DNA of 64,000 nt from Xanthobacteraceae bacterium (GTDB lineage: Bacteria; Pseudomonadota; Alphaproteobacteria; Rhizobiales; Xanthobacteraceae): positions 1 through 64,000 of the forward strand of contig JAIESR010000050.1 in assembly GCA_019745775.1 (NCBI GenBank). Reading direction: 5' to 3'. The notes under the pieces were generated by a model. That model was not told where the DNA came from, ran no database searches, and saw only the letters and a program-made list of their open reading frames with translations. Positions within the stretch are counted from its first letter, which is position 1. The number at the start of each line of letters is the position of its first letter. Shown here one piece after another: positions 35,976 to 43,946 of this stretch. The position numbers and the translations under genes are program-made.

Positions 35976-36145
35976 GCTCCCTCTCCCCGTTGGAGAGGGG
36001 TGGGGTGAGGGGGCATAGCTCTCTCGAAAGGTTCGAACCCCCTCACCCTAAGCCTCTCCCCCTCCGCACTCGGGTTTACCCGAGTTCGGCACTCCAATTA
36101 AGTGGTCGAAGTCGGAAACATCCCGACTTCGACGGGGAGAGGGAA
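35976..36145. repeat. Composite palindromic intergenic element
   Basis: About 170 nt between the bicupin gene and the EutA-like gene. An outer CTCCCTCTCCCC arm (35977 on) pairs with GGGGAGAGGGA (36134 on). GGGTGAGGGGG pairs with CCCCCTCACCC. Two perfect stems lie inside: ACTCGGGT-TT-ACCCGAGT (36068-36085) and an 11-bp stem at 36105-36115/36123-36133 around a 7-nt loop. The outer part resembles the CTCTCCCC/GGGGTGAGGGG elements seen again at 57299-57444, so this looks like such an element interrupted by a second palindromic unit. Confidence 0.75.
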
Positions 36146-36197
36146 CACACCGAGTTTGCGGCCCGATACCCCTCAACCAGAGACGCTCTGAGCGCAA

Positions 36198-37703
36198 ATG
36201 CACGACCTCGAATTTGACCACCTCCACTACATTCCCGATGATGAGGTCAACGAGGTCGCCTGGGCCACCGATAACGTCGAGCTCCGGACAGTCGGTATCG
36301 ACATCGGCTCCTCGACGTCGCACCTGATGTTCTCGCTGGTGCACTTGCAGCGGCTCGGCACCGCGCTGTCGAGCCGCTTCGTCGTCATCAAGCGGCAGGT
36401 GCTGTGGCAATCGCCGATCAAGCTGACGCCCTACCTCCCCGACTACACCATCGATACAGACGATCTCGCCGAGTTCTTCGGCGGCTGCTACCACCTCGCC
36501 CAGGTCGACCCTGACGACGTCGATTCCGGCGCCGTGATCCTGACCGGCGAGGCGATCAAGCGGCACAACGCCCGCGCCATCGCCGAACTGTTCTCCGAGG
36601 TGTCGGGGACCTTCGTCTGCGCCTCCGCCGGGCATCACATGGAATGCCAGATGGCGGCGCACGGCTCTGGCGCGGTGGCGATGTCGCGCGGCAACGGCAA
36701 CACCGTGCTCAATGTCGACATCGGCGGCGGCACCACCAAGCTCGCCTGGATCGAGAAGGGCGAGATCATCGCGACGATTGCGATCGCGGTCGGCGGCCGG
36801 CTCATCGTCGAGGACAAGACCGGCATGACCCGTATCGAGGAGCCCGTGCGCGAGGTCGCCAAGTCGCTCGGCATCGAGCTCGCGCTCGGCGCAACGCTTG
36901 CAACTCAAGACCGCCAGCGCATCGTCGAGCGCATGGTGCGGCAGGTGATGCGCATGATCGACCGCCGCGCGCCGGACGAGCTCTCGCAGCGCCTCCTGGT
37001 CACCGACCCGTGGCCGGCCGGGCTCGCCAGCAAGACCATCGACGCCATCACCTTCTCGGGCGGCGTCGCCGAATATCTCTACAAGCGCGAGAAGCGCACT
37101 TTCGGCGACCTCGGCTCCGATCTCTCGGAGGGGCTCCGTCACATGCTGGCACGGCGGAAAGACCTGCCGCCGGTCTGGGACCCGGGCCAGGGCATCCGCG
37201 CCACCGTCATCGGTGCGGCGCAATTCTCGGTGCAGGTCTCCGGCAACACGATCCTGGTCACCAAGCCCGGCGACCTGCCGGTCCAGAACCTGCCGGTCAT
37301 CGCCTGCAGCTTCGCCATGCCGCAGACCATCGATCCGGCCGCCGTCACCGACGCCGTGCGCAAAGGGCTCGCGCGCGCCGACATCGCGGAAGGCACGGCG
37401 CCGCTCGCCCTCGCCTTCCCCTGGCACGGCGACCCGTCGCATGCGCGGCTGCACGCGGTTGCGAGCGGCATCGTCGCCGCACTTCCAAATACCATCGCCG
37501 CCGGCATGCCGGTGGTGCTGCTGATCGACGGCGATGTCGGCAAGAGCCTCGGCCGCGTCGTCTGCAACGAGGTGGCGCCCGGCGCGCATGTGATCGCGCT
37601 CGATGGCGTGCAGCTCAAGCAGTTCGACTATGTCGACATCGGCCAGGTGATCGAACTGACCAATGCCGCGCCGGTGATCATCAAGTCGCTGCTGTTCAAA
37701 TAG
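36198..37703 (+). CDS. EutA-like ethanolamine ammonia-lyase reactivase family protein
   Basis: ASKHA-fold ATPase of the EutA family, 501 residues. The N-terminal phosphate loop is TVGIDIGSSTSHLMFS (about 32-47), the second NVDIGGGTTKLAWIEKGEI (about 174-192), and the C-terminal adenosine motif TFSGGVAEYLYKRE. EutA exchanges damaged cobalamin in ethanolamine ammonia-lyase (EutBC) using ATP. Neither eutBC nor other eut genes occur in this window, so its client may be elsewhere or different. It follows a palindromic repeat and its stop is 2 nt from the convergent Bug gene. Family call is good; the client enzyme is unknown. Confidence 0.85.
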   Translation: MHDLEFDHLHYIPDDEVNEVAWATDNVELRTVGIDIGSSTSHLMFSLVHLQRLGTALSSRFVVIKRQVLWQSPIKLTPYLPDYTIDTDDLAEFFGGCYHLAQVDPDDVDSGAVILTGEAIKRHNARAIAELFSEVSGTFVCASAGHHMECQMAAHGSGAVAMSRGNGNTVLNVDIGGGTTKLAWIEKGEIIATIAIAVGGRLIVEDKTGMTRIEEPVREVAKSLGIELALGATLATQDRQRIVERMVRQVMRMIDRRAPDELSQRLLVTDPWPAGLASKTIDAITFSGGVAEYLYKREKRTFGDLGSDLSEGLRHMLARRKDLPPVWDPGQGIRATVIGAAQFSVQVSGNTILVTKPGDLPVQNLPVIACSFAMPQTIDPAAVTDAVRKGLARADIAEGTAPLALAFPWHGDPSHARLHAVASGIVAALPNTIAAGMPVVLLIDGDVGKSLGRVVCNEVAPGAHVIALDGVQLKQFDYVDIGQVIELTNAAPVIIKSLLFK

Positions 37704-37705
37704 GC

Positions 37706-38692
37706 CTATTCCGAACCCGCCAGCCCGGCCTGCTCGATCACCTTGCCCCAGCGCACCGTCTCGCTGTCGACAAAGCGGCGCAACTCATCGACACCCGGCG
37801 ACACCACCGGGATGGCGCCGTCGCGTGCCAGCATCTCCGTCACCGCCGGCTCGGCCATCCCCTCGCGGATCGCGGCGGCGAGCTTTTCGACGATGTCGCG
37901 CGGCACGCCGGAGTGGATCGCGATCGTATGCCAGGACGACGCGTCGAAGCCCGGCATCCCGACGTCCTTGAGCGGCGGCACTTCGTTCAGCGCCAGCACG
38001 CGCTCGCCGGTGGTCACGCCGAGCGCGCGCAGCTTGCCCGCCTTGATCAGCGCCAGCGCCGGCGGAATGTCGGCGAACATGAACGCGATGTGCCCACCCA
38101 TGAGGTCGTTCAGCGCCGGCACCGTGCCCTTGTAGGGAACGTGGATGAACTCGAGATCGAACATGGTGCGCAGGATTTCGGTGCTCAGCCGATGGAACGT
38201 CGCCGGGCCGGGCGTGCCGTAGGAGAGCCCGCCTTTTGTTTCACGGGCGAGCTTCACGAGATCGGCGACCGAATGCACCGGCAATTTTGGATTGACCACC
38301 AGCACGAACGGCGTGCGCACGGTCATGACGATCGGCGTCAGGTCCTTGCGCGGATCGTACGGCATCTGTTTGCGGATGGTGATGTTGAGCGCCATCATGG
38401 TGCTCGACGCCGTGATCAGCATGTAGCCGTCAGGTGCGCCGCGCACGACGCCGAGCGCCGCGGTGATCCCGCCGGCGCCCGGGCGATTCTCGATGATCAC
38501 CGGCTTGCCGAACTTACGTTCGAGCTTCTGGCCGACGAGACGCGCCAGGATGTCGTTCGTGCCGCCGGGCGCAAGCGGAACCACCAGTGTGATTGGCCTG
38601 TTCGGAAAGTCCGCGACCTGCGCAATAGCGCTCGCGAAAGACGACACAACGAGGGCAAGCGCGAGCATGCCCGAGCGCGCGAACGCGTCCAT
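37706..38692 (-). CDS. Bug/TctC family tripartite tricarboxylate transporter binding protein
   Basis: Canonical Bug-family periplasmic binding protein, 328 residues, with a signal peptide ending near ASAIA-QV. The mature part begins DFPNRPITLVVPLAPGGTND, then FGKPVIIENRPGAGG and LSYGTPGPATFHRLS. The AGGxxD-type ligand loops expected for carboxylate binding are present (PLAPGGTNDI, RPGAGGITAA). No tctA or tctB is adjacent, so it is an orphan binding subunit, as is common where this family has expanded. It is divergent from the secreted HbpS-like gene and convergent with the EutA-like gene. Confidence 0.88.
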   Translation of the reverse strand: MDAFARSGMLALALVVSSFASAIAQVADFPNRPITLVVPLAPGGTNDILARLVGQKLERKFGKPVIIENRPGAGGITAALGVVRGAPDGYMLITASSTMMALNITIRKQMPYDPRKDLTPIVMTVRTPFVLVVNPKLPVHSVADLVKLARETKGGLSYGTPGPATFHRLSTEILRTMFDLEFIHVPYKGTVPALNDLMGGHIAFMFADIPPALALIKAGKLRALGVTTGERVLALNEVPPLKDVGMPGFDASSWHTIAIHSGVPRDIVEKLAAAIREGMAEPAVTEMLARDGAIPVVSPGVDELRRFVDSETVRWGKVIEQAGLAGSE

Positions 38693-38865
38693 CGCCAGTC
38701 CTTCCTTGTCCGGTTGCGCGCGTGCGCAGTTATTGTCAGTCCGGGCGTCGTTTCCTCGTGCCGCAATCTAGCACGGGCACGGCTGGCGAGGGGCGCGCTT
38801 TTTGCTATCGTCGCGCCGCGACCGGTCGCGCCGCGACCAACACACAAACGTTCCGGGAGGATATC

Positions 38866-39393
38866 ATGTCGCGTGTTTCGAGTACTGCTATCGCCATTGC
38901 GCTCGGCGCCACCATTGCCGCCGCTGCATCGACGGCTCAGGCCCAGGGCGTCATCAACCAGCCGCGCCTGTCGGCACATCTCGCCAACCAGGTGGTCGGC
39001 GATACGGTTGCGATCTGCGCGCAAAGAAAATACAACGTATGGGCGGTGATCGTCGATCTGGACGGCGTGCGCATAGCGGTGCTGCGCGGCAACGGCGCGC
39101 CGATCCATTCCCAGGACAACGCCTACTACAAGGCCTACGCCGCGGCGTCGTTGACGCTCGGACGCAACGAAGGCTCGACCCACGAGGTCGCGCAACGCAT
39201 GGCCAAAGCGCCACCGTCGAACATCCCGAACACGCAGCTTCCCAACGTCACCTATGCGCGCGGCGGCATGGCGATCCGGGCCGGCGACGGCCGGATCATC
39301 GGCGGGCTTGGCGTCAGCGGCGCGCCCGGTGGTCAGCTCGACGAAGAATGCGGCAATGCCGCGCTCGACAAGATCAAGGATCAGCTGAAGTAA
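38866..39393 (+). CDS. Secreted GlcG/HbpS-like (DUF336) protein
   Basis: Exported protein of 175 residues, signal peptide to about residue 26 (STAQA-QG). The GlcG/HbpS fold is recognisable from VWAVIVDLDGVRIAVLRGNGA, AYYKAYAAASLTLGR, ARGGMAIRAGDGRIIGGLGVSGAPGGQLDEECGNAAL. HbpS in Streptomyces binds haem; GlcG in glycolate clusters has no settled role. GGGAGG lies five bases before the ATG at 38866; the longer upstream frame is not coding. A hairpin terminator follows at 39420. A paralogue is encoded at 50181-50675. Confidence 0.82.
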   Translation: MSRVSSTAIAIALGATIAAAASTAQAQGVINQPRLSAHLANQVVGDTVAICAQRKYNVWAVIVDLDGVRIAVLRGNGAPIHSQDNAYYKAYAAASLTLGRNEGSTHEVAQRMAKAPPSNIPNTQLPNVTYARGGMAIRAGDGRIIGGLGVSGAPGGQLDEECGNAALDKIKDQLK

Positions 39394-39419
39394 GCGGCCT
39401 GGGTGCCGTTCAACGCTGA

Positions 39420-39445
39420 AAGGGCGCCGCAAACGCGGCGCCCTT
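39420..39445. terminator. Probable bidirectional rho-independent terminator
   Basis: An 11-bp perfect stem AAGGGCGCCGC (39420-39430) with GCGGCGCCCTT (39435-39445) around the loop AAAC, followed by GTTTGTTC and preceded on the other side by an A-rich edge. It lies between the convergent HbpS-like gene (ends 39393) and the small basic protein gene (ends 39469), so it can serve both. Confidence 0.82.
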
Positions 39446-39468
39446 GTTTGTTCAGCCGGGAGATGCCC

Positions 39469-39747
39469 TCAGGCAGAGTCGCCGGTCCTGGCGTTGTCGC
39501 CGATCTTGGCTTTGCGCGCACGCGCCTTCGATGCACGCGCCTTGGCTTCACGCGCGAGGCGCTCGGCGCGCAGCCGCGCCGTCCGCTCCAGCGTCTCTTT
39601 CTGCTGCTGCTGGTATTCTGCCATGGCCAACACACCCTCCTCTGCCTGCCGGGCCTTGCGGGCGGCGAGATCGTCCTTGCTGGGGGGCGGCTTTGGCGGG
39701 GTGGGGTCGGAGCGTGGCGGTCCCTTCGGGTATAGCTTCATCCTCAT
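39469..39747 (-). CDS. Small basic coiled-coil protein, hypothetical
   Basis: A 92-residue protein: a Pro-rich head (MRMKLYPKGPPRSD, PTPPKPPPSKDD) followed by a long charged helix (about 26-85) rich in Ala, Arg, Lys and Glu, with a likely coiled coil at QQQQKETLERTARLRAERLA. Nothing catalytic is seen. The tail is strongly basic (KARASKARARKAKIGDN). Such small Lys/Arg/Ala-rich proteins occur in related genomes without known function. The gene is bracketed by a good terminator at its 3' side and a palindrome at 39750-39764 next to its start, which supports it being real. The start could be 39747 or 39741. Confidence 0.6.
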   Translation of the reverse strand: MRMKLYPKGPPRSDPTPPKPPPSKDDLAARKARQAEEGVLAMAEYQQQQKETLERTARLRAERLAREAKARASKARARKAKIGDNARTGDSA

Positions 39748-39749
39748 AC

Positions 39750-39764
39750 GCCCCTATATGGGGC
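39750..39764. promoter_or_regulatory. GCCCC-TATAT-GGGGC palindrome
   Basis: Perfect 15-bp inverted repeat (5-bp GC arms, TATAT centre) just upstream of the small basic protein start on the minus strand. It could be an operator or a short 5'-UTR hairpin. Function is inferred only from its position. Confidence 0.3.
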
Positions 39765-39802
39765 TTCCGCGCGCGTTCCGCCACCTCCAAAAGCTTGAGG
39801 AT

Positions 39803-40777
39803 CTACAAGCCCTTACCGGCCAAGCCGGTGCGCTGAATCAGCGGCGTCCAGCGCGCGCCTTCGGCCGCCACAAAGGCCGTGAATGTCTCCGGGCTCATGG
39901 CTTCGGTCAGGAGCCCGTCGCGGCGCATGCGCGCCTGCACGTCAGCCTTCGCCATCGCCGCGGTGATCTCGGCGTTGAGCTTGTCGACGATCGGCTTCGG
40001 CAGCTTCGCCGGCCCCGAGATCGAGAACCAAGTCGACGAAACAAGGTCGGGATACCCCAGCTCCTTGAAGGTCGGCAGGTCAGGATAGTCCGGCATGCGC
40101 TCTCCCGACGTCACCGCAACCCCGGTCAGCGTGCCGGCGCGGATGAACGATGACGACGACGACAGCGTGAAGGTCGAGAACGCGACATGGCCTCCGACCA
40201 CGTCGGCGAGCGCCTGCGCCGTGCTTTTGTAAGGCACGTGCTCGACCTTGATCCTGGTCGAGGCAGCGATCGCCTCCCCGATCAGGTGCCCGTCCGATCC
40301 GAGGCCCGACGACGCGAACGTCAACGGCTGCGCGCTCTTGTTGGCATGGGCGATGAAGTCGGCCAGCGTCCTGATGCCGAGCTTCGGATAAACCGCGAGC
40401 GACACCGGCGCGCCGGCGACGAAGGCGACATGGGAGAAGTCGTTGAGCGGATGGTAGGCGTTCTTGGGATTGATGACGGGAATGAGCGAGAGCGTGGAGA
40501 CATTGGTGATGCCGACGGTGTAACCGTCGGGCACCGACGACGCGAGCGCCTGCACGCCGATCATGCCGCCTGCACCGGTGCGGTTCTCGACCACGAATTG
40601 CTGCTTGAGCGACACCGACAGCTGCTCGGCGACAATGCGCGCCAGCGCGTCACCGGTGCCGCCGGCGCCGAACGGCACGATGATGCGAACGGGCTTCGCC
40701 GGCCATTCCTGCGCGGAAGCCGGCGCGGTGAGTATCGTGGATGTCAGCAGCAGGAATCCAGCCAGCATACGCAGCAT
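39803..40777 (-). CDS. Bug/TctC family periplasmic binding protein
   Basis: Canonical Bug-family binding protein, 324 residues from the ATG at 40777 (MLRMLAGFLLL), which has AAGGAG ten bases upstream. The longer frame to 40948 has no signal-like leader. The signal peptide ends near APASA-QE. The mature part carries EWPAKPVRIIVPFGAGGTGD, QQFVVENRTGAGGMIG and LTFASSGLGSDGHLIGEA. No tctAB genes are nearby. It is the third gene of a compact minus-strand run after the DUF4071 protein and the PNPOx-like protein, with 26 nt between it and the latter, so co-transcription is likely. Confidence 0.87.
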   Translation of the reverse strand: MLRMLAGFLLLTSTILTAPASAQEWPAKPVRIIVPFGAGGTGDALARIVAEQLSVSLKQQFVVENRTGAGGMIGVQALASSVPDGYTVGITNVSTLSLIPVINPKNAYHPLNDFSHVAFVAGAPVSLAVYPKLGIRTLADFIAHANKSAQPLTFASSGLGSDGHLIGEAIAASTRIKVEHVPYKSTAQALADVVGGHVAFSTFTLSSSSSFIRAGTLTGVAVTSGERMPDYPDLPTFKELGYPDLVSSTWFSISGPAKLPKPIVDKLNAEITAAMAKADVQARMRRDGLLTEAMSPETFTAFVAAEGARWTPLIQRTGLAGKGL

Positions 40778-40803
40778 CGTTGAAGTTCTCCTTCGCACAC
40801 GCA

Positions 40804-41406
40804 TCACCGCGCCGTCTCCTGCCGCGGATGGACGTAATCCTTGAAATCGCCGAACCCCTTCCATGCCGGCTCGACCGGATCGACGCCCGGACGCGGCGCG
40901 TAGACCGACGGCTCGACGAGCTGCATGGTCGGAATATAGCGCGGGCAATTGGGGAAGATGGCGCGCGCCGTCACCCGCACGATCAGCTGCGCGCCGACGG
41001 TCTCCGCCAGCAGCGGATCGTCGCGTCGCGCCGTCGCGCTGCCGTTGACGCGCAGCCGCTTCGGCTTGTCATGCAGAGCGATGAACAGAAGCCCGACATT
41101 CGGATTGACCGTCAGATTGCCGAGGCTCTTGAACATGCCGTTGCCGTCGAAGTCCGGGAACGCGAGCTCGGACGGTCCCGTGACGCGCACAAAACCCGGC
41201 ATGCCGCCCTTGAACGAACAATCGGGTCGCCCCTGCGCGTCGGCGGTGGCAACGAAGAAGTACACCGCGCCCCCGATGAACGCCTTGTCGTCGTCGGTGA
41301 ACGTCGTGCGGGTGAGCTTCTCTTCCAGGCGGTCGGCGATCCGACGGCTCTCGAATTCATCCTGTAACCTGCGACTTCCGTCGTGATACATGATGGTCAT
41401 GCTCAC
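40804..41406 (-). CDS. Pyridoxamine-phosphate-oxidase-like flavin/haem-binding protein
   Basis: A 200-residue protein with the split-barrel PNPOx-like fold. Seen: YFFVATADAQGRPDCSFKGG (first strands), PNVGLLFIALHDKPKRLRVNGSAT (core, with the RLRVNG turn typical of this family) and VTARAIFPNCPRYIPTMQLV. This last segment (IFPNCPRYI) marks the pyridoxamine 5-phosphate oxidase-like proteins found in many proteobacteria. They usually bind FMN, F420 or haem; the substrate is unknown. It lies 9 nt downstream of the DUF4071 gene and is probably translated from the same message. Confidence 0.82.
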   Translation of the reverse strand: MSMTIMYHDGSRRLQDEFESRRIADRLEEKLTRTTFTDDDKAFIGGAVYFFVATADAQGRPDCSFKGGMPGFVRVTGPSELAFPDFDGNGMFKSLGNLTVNPNVGLLFIALHDKPKRLRVNGSATARRDDPLLAETVGAQLIVRVTARAIFPNCPRYIPTMQLVEPSVYAPRPGVDPVEPAWKGFGDFKDYVHPRQETAR

Positions 41407-41415
41407 CCTCCGTGA

Positions 41416-42804
41416 CTAGGACGCCTTGGGCGGCGCCATCTGTGCGCGCTTCTCGGCCAGGGCATCCTCGATGTCCTTGATCCAGGGGATCTGTTCGCCG
41501 CGGGCGGCGCGGGTTTCGCGGATCAGGCGCAATTGCCGCTCGGTGGTTTCGAGATGCCAGCCGAACTGCGCCTTGGTGAGCGCGATCTCGGCCTGCTCGA
41601 TGGCGCCGTTCTCGTCGCGCGCCAGCACTGCAAGCTCCATGAGCGTGGCATAGTCCCAGTAGTCGCCGCTGGCCTTCGCCTTCTGCGCCGCGGAGAACCG
41701 CACCACCGGCAGGATCTCGGCCTGGATCGGCGGCGGCGTGTCCATCAGCTCCATCAGCGTCACCGCGTTGACGCCCGGATAGGCGTCGCGCCAGTCGGCC
41801 TGGAAACCGGCGAGATAGGTCTCGGCCGCGAGCTTGAGCAGGCCGCGCACCTGCAACGCACCGGCGCCCGACTTTTTCGCGGCTTCCCACTGGTCCTTGT
41901 AGACGCGACCCAGGAGTCCGTTGGTCTCGCTCGAGGGGCCGAATTCCTCGATCACCGCCTTGAGCACCGCGGTCGCCTCCGCCGCCCTGCCCTCGCGGTT
42001 GAGCGCGAAACCGTATTGCTCGCGCACGATACGCGCGCGTTGCAGCGGCTCGGGCATGCGCTGGTAGAGATCGATCATCTCCTTGTGCGCCTTCACGTCG
42101 CGCAGCGTCAGGAACATGTCGACCACGACGCCCGATTCCAGATCGTGCAGGTTCTTGAAGGCGGGATCGGCGACCGTCTCCTTCACCGCCTGCTCGCCCT
42201 GCTGGAGGGCGTTGGCAAGGCGATCCTTGAACTGCTTCGAATAGTTGAAGCGATCGCGGAACGTGTCGGTCTTGGTGTGGTCGACCTCGTGCCGCGGCAT
42301 GTAGTCGAGCATCTGGAACAGCGGGCTGTCGTCGTGCGGGTTCTCCTTCGCCGCGCCGAGCTGCCTGGCGATCGCCTCCGCGCAGGCGGCGGGATTGGAC
42401 GGCACGCCCTGCTCGTTGGTCCGGTAGGGAATGCCGCGCAAGAGCGCGACGTCGAACGGCAGGATGGTGCCGGCCGCGAACAGGATCACGGTCGAGCGCG
42501 GCCGCATCGCATGCCGGATGCCAAGCTCGTAGTAGACGTTGGGATTGGCGCCGGTGATGTCGGCGATCGCGTAGTTGCAGAGCATCAGCCGCTCGAACAT
42601 CGGCTTGTGGATGGCGCCGCCGATCTTCTCCTCGTCGGCGCGGATCGGGTCGAGCTCGGCCGCGTTCACGGCCGGCGCGATGATCTCGCGATAGACCGCG
42701 TCGAAATCGGTGGTCCGGCCGGCCGCGTCAGTCTTGCGGCCGAACGGCATCAGGACGAAGCAGAGCGGCCGTGCCGCCTTGAACTCCTCGTCGCCTTGTT
42801 TCAT
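41416..42804 (-). CDS. Deoxyribosyltransferase-like plus DUF4071/TRAFs-binding domain protein
   Basis: A 462-residue two-part protein. Residues about 12-150 look like a nucleoside 2-deoxyribosyltransferase-type Rossmann domain: LCFVLMPFGRKTD, DFDAVYREIIAPAV, IRADEEKIGG, YAIADITGANPNVYYELG (with the family's candidate catalytic Glu in YELG) and STVILFAAGTI. The rest (about 170-455) is helical and TPR-like, similar to the DUF4071 or MAP3K TRAFs-binding region of animal ASK kinases. No kinase is present. Predicted to be cytosolic. Related bacterial proteins have been suggested to act in stress or anti-phage signalling; that role is not shown here. I start at 42804 (MKQGDEEF); the long upstream frame is not coding. 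Confidence 0.78.
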   Translation of the reverse strand: MKQGDEEFKAARPLCFVLMPFGRKTDAAGRTTDFDAVYREIIAPAVNAAELDPIRADEEKIGGAIHKPMFERLMLCNYAIADITGANPNVYYELGIRHAMRPRSTVILFAAGTILPFDVALLRGIPYRTNEQGVPSNPAACAEAIARQLGAAKENPHDDSPLFQMLDYMPRHEVDHTKTDTFRDRFNYSKQFKDRLANALQQGEQAVKETVADPAFKNLHDLESGVVVDMFLTLRDVKAHKEMIDLYQRMPEPLQRARIVREQYGFALNREGRAAEATAVLKAVIEEFGPSSETNGLLGRVYKDQWEAAKKSGAGALQVRGLLKLAAETYLAGFQADWRDAYPGVNAVTLMELMDTPPPIQAEILPVVRFSAAQKAKASGDYWDYATLMELAVLARDENGAIEQAEIALTKAQFGWHLETTERQLRLIRETRAARGEQIPWIKDIEDALAEKRAQMAPPKAS

Positions 42805-42942
42805 TGCAATCCAATCAGCCGCCCGCCGCCTATCGCCGCCCGCCAGTCCACATTTGCCGCCACGCCTAGTTGGCCGTCGCCGCGGCGAATGCGAGAGTGT
42901 ATGGGTTCGCCATTCAACAATCAAAGCCGCCCGAGGATCGCC

Positions 42943-43590
42943 ATGCCCGCGAAGAACATGCCCGCGAAGAAGAAGCCCGCCCGGACAACGTCCAAAAAGA
43001 AGCCCGCCGCCAAAATGGGACCGGTCCGCCTGCCCGCGATTGCCGAAGACCGGCTGACACCCGAGCAGCGCTCGCTGATGAGCGCGATCGCTTCCGGCCC
43101 GCGCGGCACCTTCAAGATGAGCGGGCCGTTCTTCTGTTATCTGCATGCGCCGGCGTTCGGCGAACTGGCGCAGAAGCTCGGCGCCTATTGCCGTTTCGGC
43201 ACCTCGATCGCGCCGCGGCTCACCGAGTTCGCGATCCTCACCACCGCCCAATTGTGGAAGGCGCACTATGAGTGGGCCGCGCATGAGCCGCAGGCGCTCA
43301 AGGCCGGCGTCAAACCCGCCACCATCCAGGCGCTGCGCGCCGGCCGCGAGCCGACCTCGGCGCCGAAGGACGAGCGCGCGCTTTACGCATTCATCAAGCA
43401 GCTCTATGCCACGGGCCGCGCCAGCGATCGAACCTACAAGGCCGCGCACGCGGTGGTCGGCGACGCCGGCATGGTCGAGCTGGTCGGCCTGCTCGGCTAC
43501 TACGCGATGGTGGCGATGACGCTCAACGTGTTCCGGATGCCGGTGGCGGAAGGCACGCCACTGCCGTTCAAGGAGCCGGTGGTGCGGTAG
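42943..43590 (+). CDS. Carboxymuconolactone decarboxylase/AhpD-like protein
   Basis: A 215-residue all-helical protein of the carboxymuconolactone decarboxylase family. A Lys/Ala/Pro-rich basic leader (residues 1-25) precedes the domain: LPAIAEDRLTPEQRSLMSAI, SGPFFCYLHAPAFGE, LTEFAILTTAQLWKAHYEW followed by AAHEPQALKAG, and VELVGLLGYYAMVAMTLNVF. The HYEWAAHE motif is of the decarboxylase subgroup; the AhpD-type CxxC is absent. CGAGG is before the ATG at 42943; an in-frame ATG at 42901 is an alternative. It is divergent from the DUF4071 gene with 138 nt between. The substrate is unknown. Confidence 0.83.
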   Translation: MPAKNMPAKKKPARTTSKKKPAAKMGPVRLPAIAEDRLTPEQRSLMSAIASGPRGTFKMSGPFFCYLHAPAFGELAQKLGAYCRFGTSIAPRLTEFAILTTAQLWKAHYEWAAHEPQALKAGVKPATIQALRAGREPTSAPKDERALYAFIKQLYATGRASDRTYKAAHAVVGDAGMVELVGLLGYYAMVAMTLNVFRMPVAEGTPLPFKEPVVR

Positions 43591-43946
43591 GGCGGAAGCA
43601 GGTGCTGGGTGGGTAACACTCGCAGCCGCCTCTTCTTCTTTTTCTTTCACCGCCGGGGCCGGATGTAAGATCGGGGTGTAAGATATATTCCTCAAAGCGA
43701 TCATAGGTTTAGGTTCGAATCTTTCATTCTTACGGCTCTTACCACTATGAGCGCGCCCGACGTCTCGGTGCGTTCGCGGCGGCCGAATTGGGGAATATAG
43801 ACCTTTGATTATAGTCCTGTCAAGGGCCTTCGGGCAGCGACCCTCGCCCTTACCGCAACCGCCAGGGCATCGCATGTCGCCGACAGGTACGACAGACTGC
43901 GTCAGGACCGGTTCTCAGCACGTTCGTGAAGATGCGTGCCGGTGCT
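43591..43946. other. Gene-free gap with a spaced direct repeat
   Basis: A 356-nt gap between convergent genes, so no flanking promoter is needed here. It nevertheless holds TGTAAGAT twice (43664-43671 and 43677-43684), then an AT-rich stretch and a possible 17-codon frame starting ATG at 43748 and ending TAG at 43801 (MSAPDVSVRSRRPNWGI). GGTTCGAATC near 43711 resembles a tRNA T-loop, but the stem does not pair. No RNA gene was found. A small transcript or relic is possible. Confidence 0.3.

Noticed and set aside
36644-38900. Plus-strand frame across the EutA-like and Bug genes
   Set aside because: Very Arg/His-rich translation overlapping two well-supported genes; a typical GC-rich artefact.
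41533-42942. Long plus-strand frame upstream of the carboxymuconolactone decarboxylase-like gene
   Set aside because: It is the antisense shadow of the DUF4071 gene; only the part after 42943 has recognisable domain sequence.
43711-43760. Possible tRNA T-arm (GGTTCGAATC)
   Set aside because: The five bases on either side do not pair to form the T-stem and no acceptor or anticodon arms could be found.
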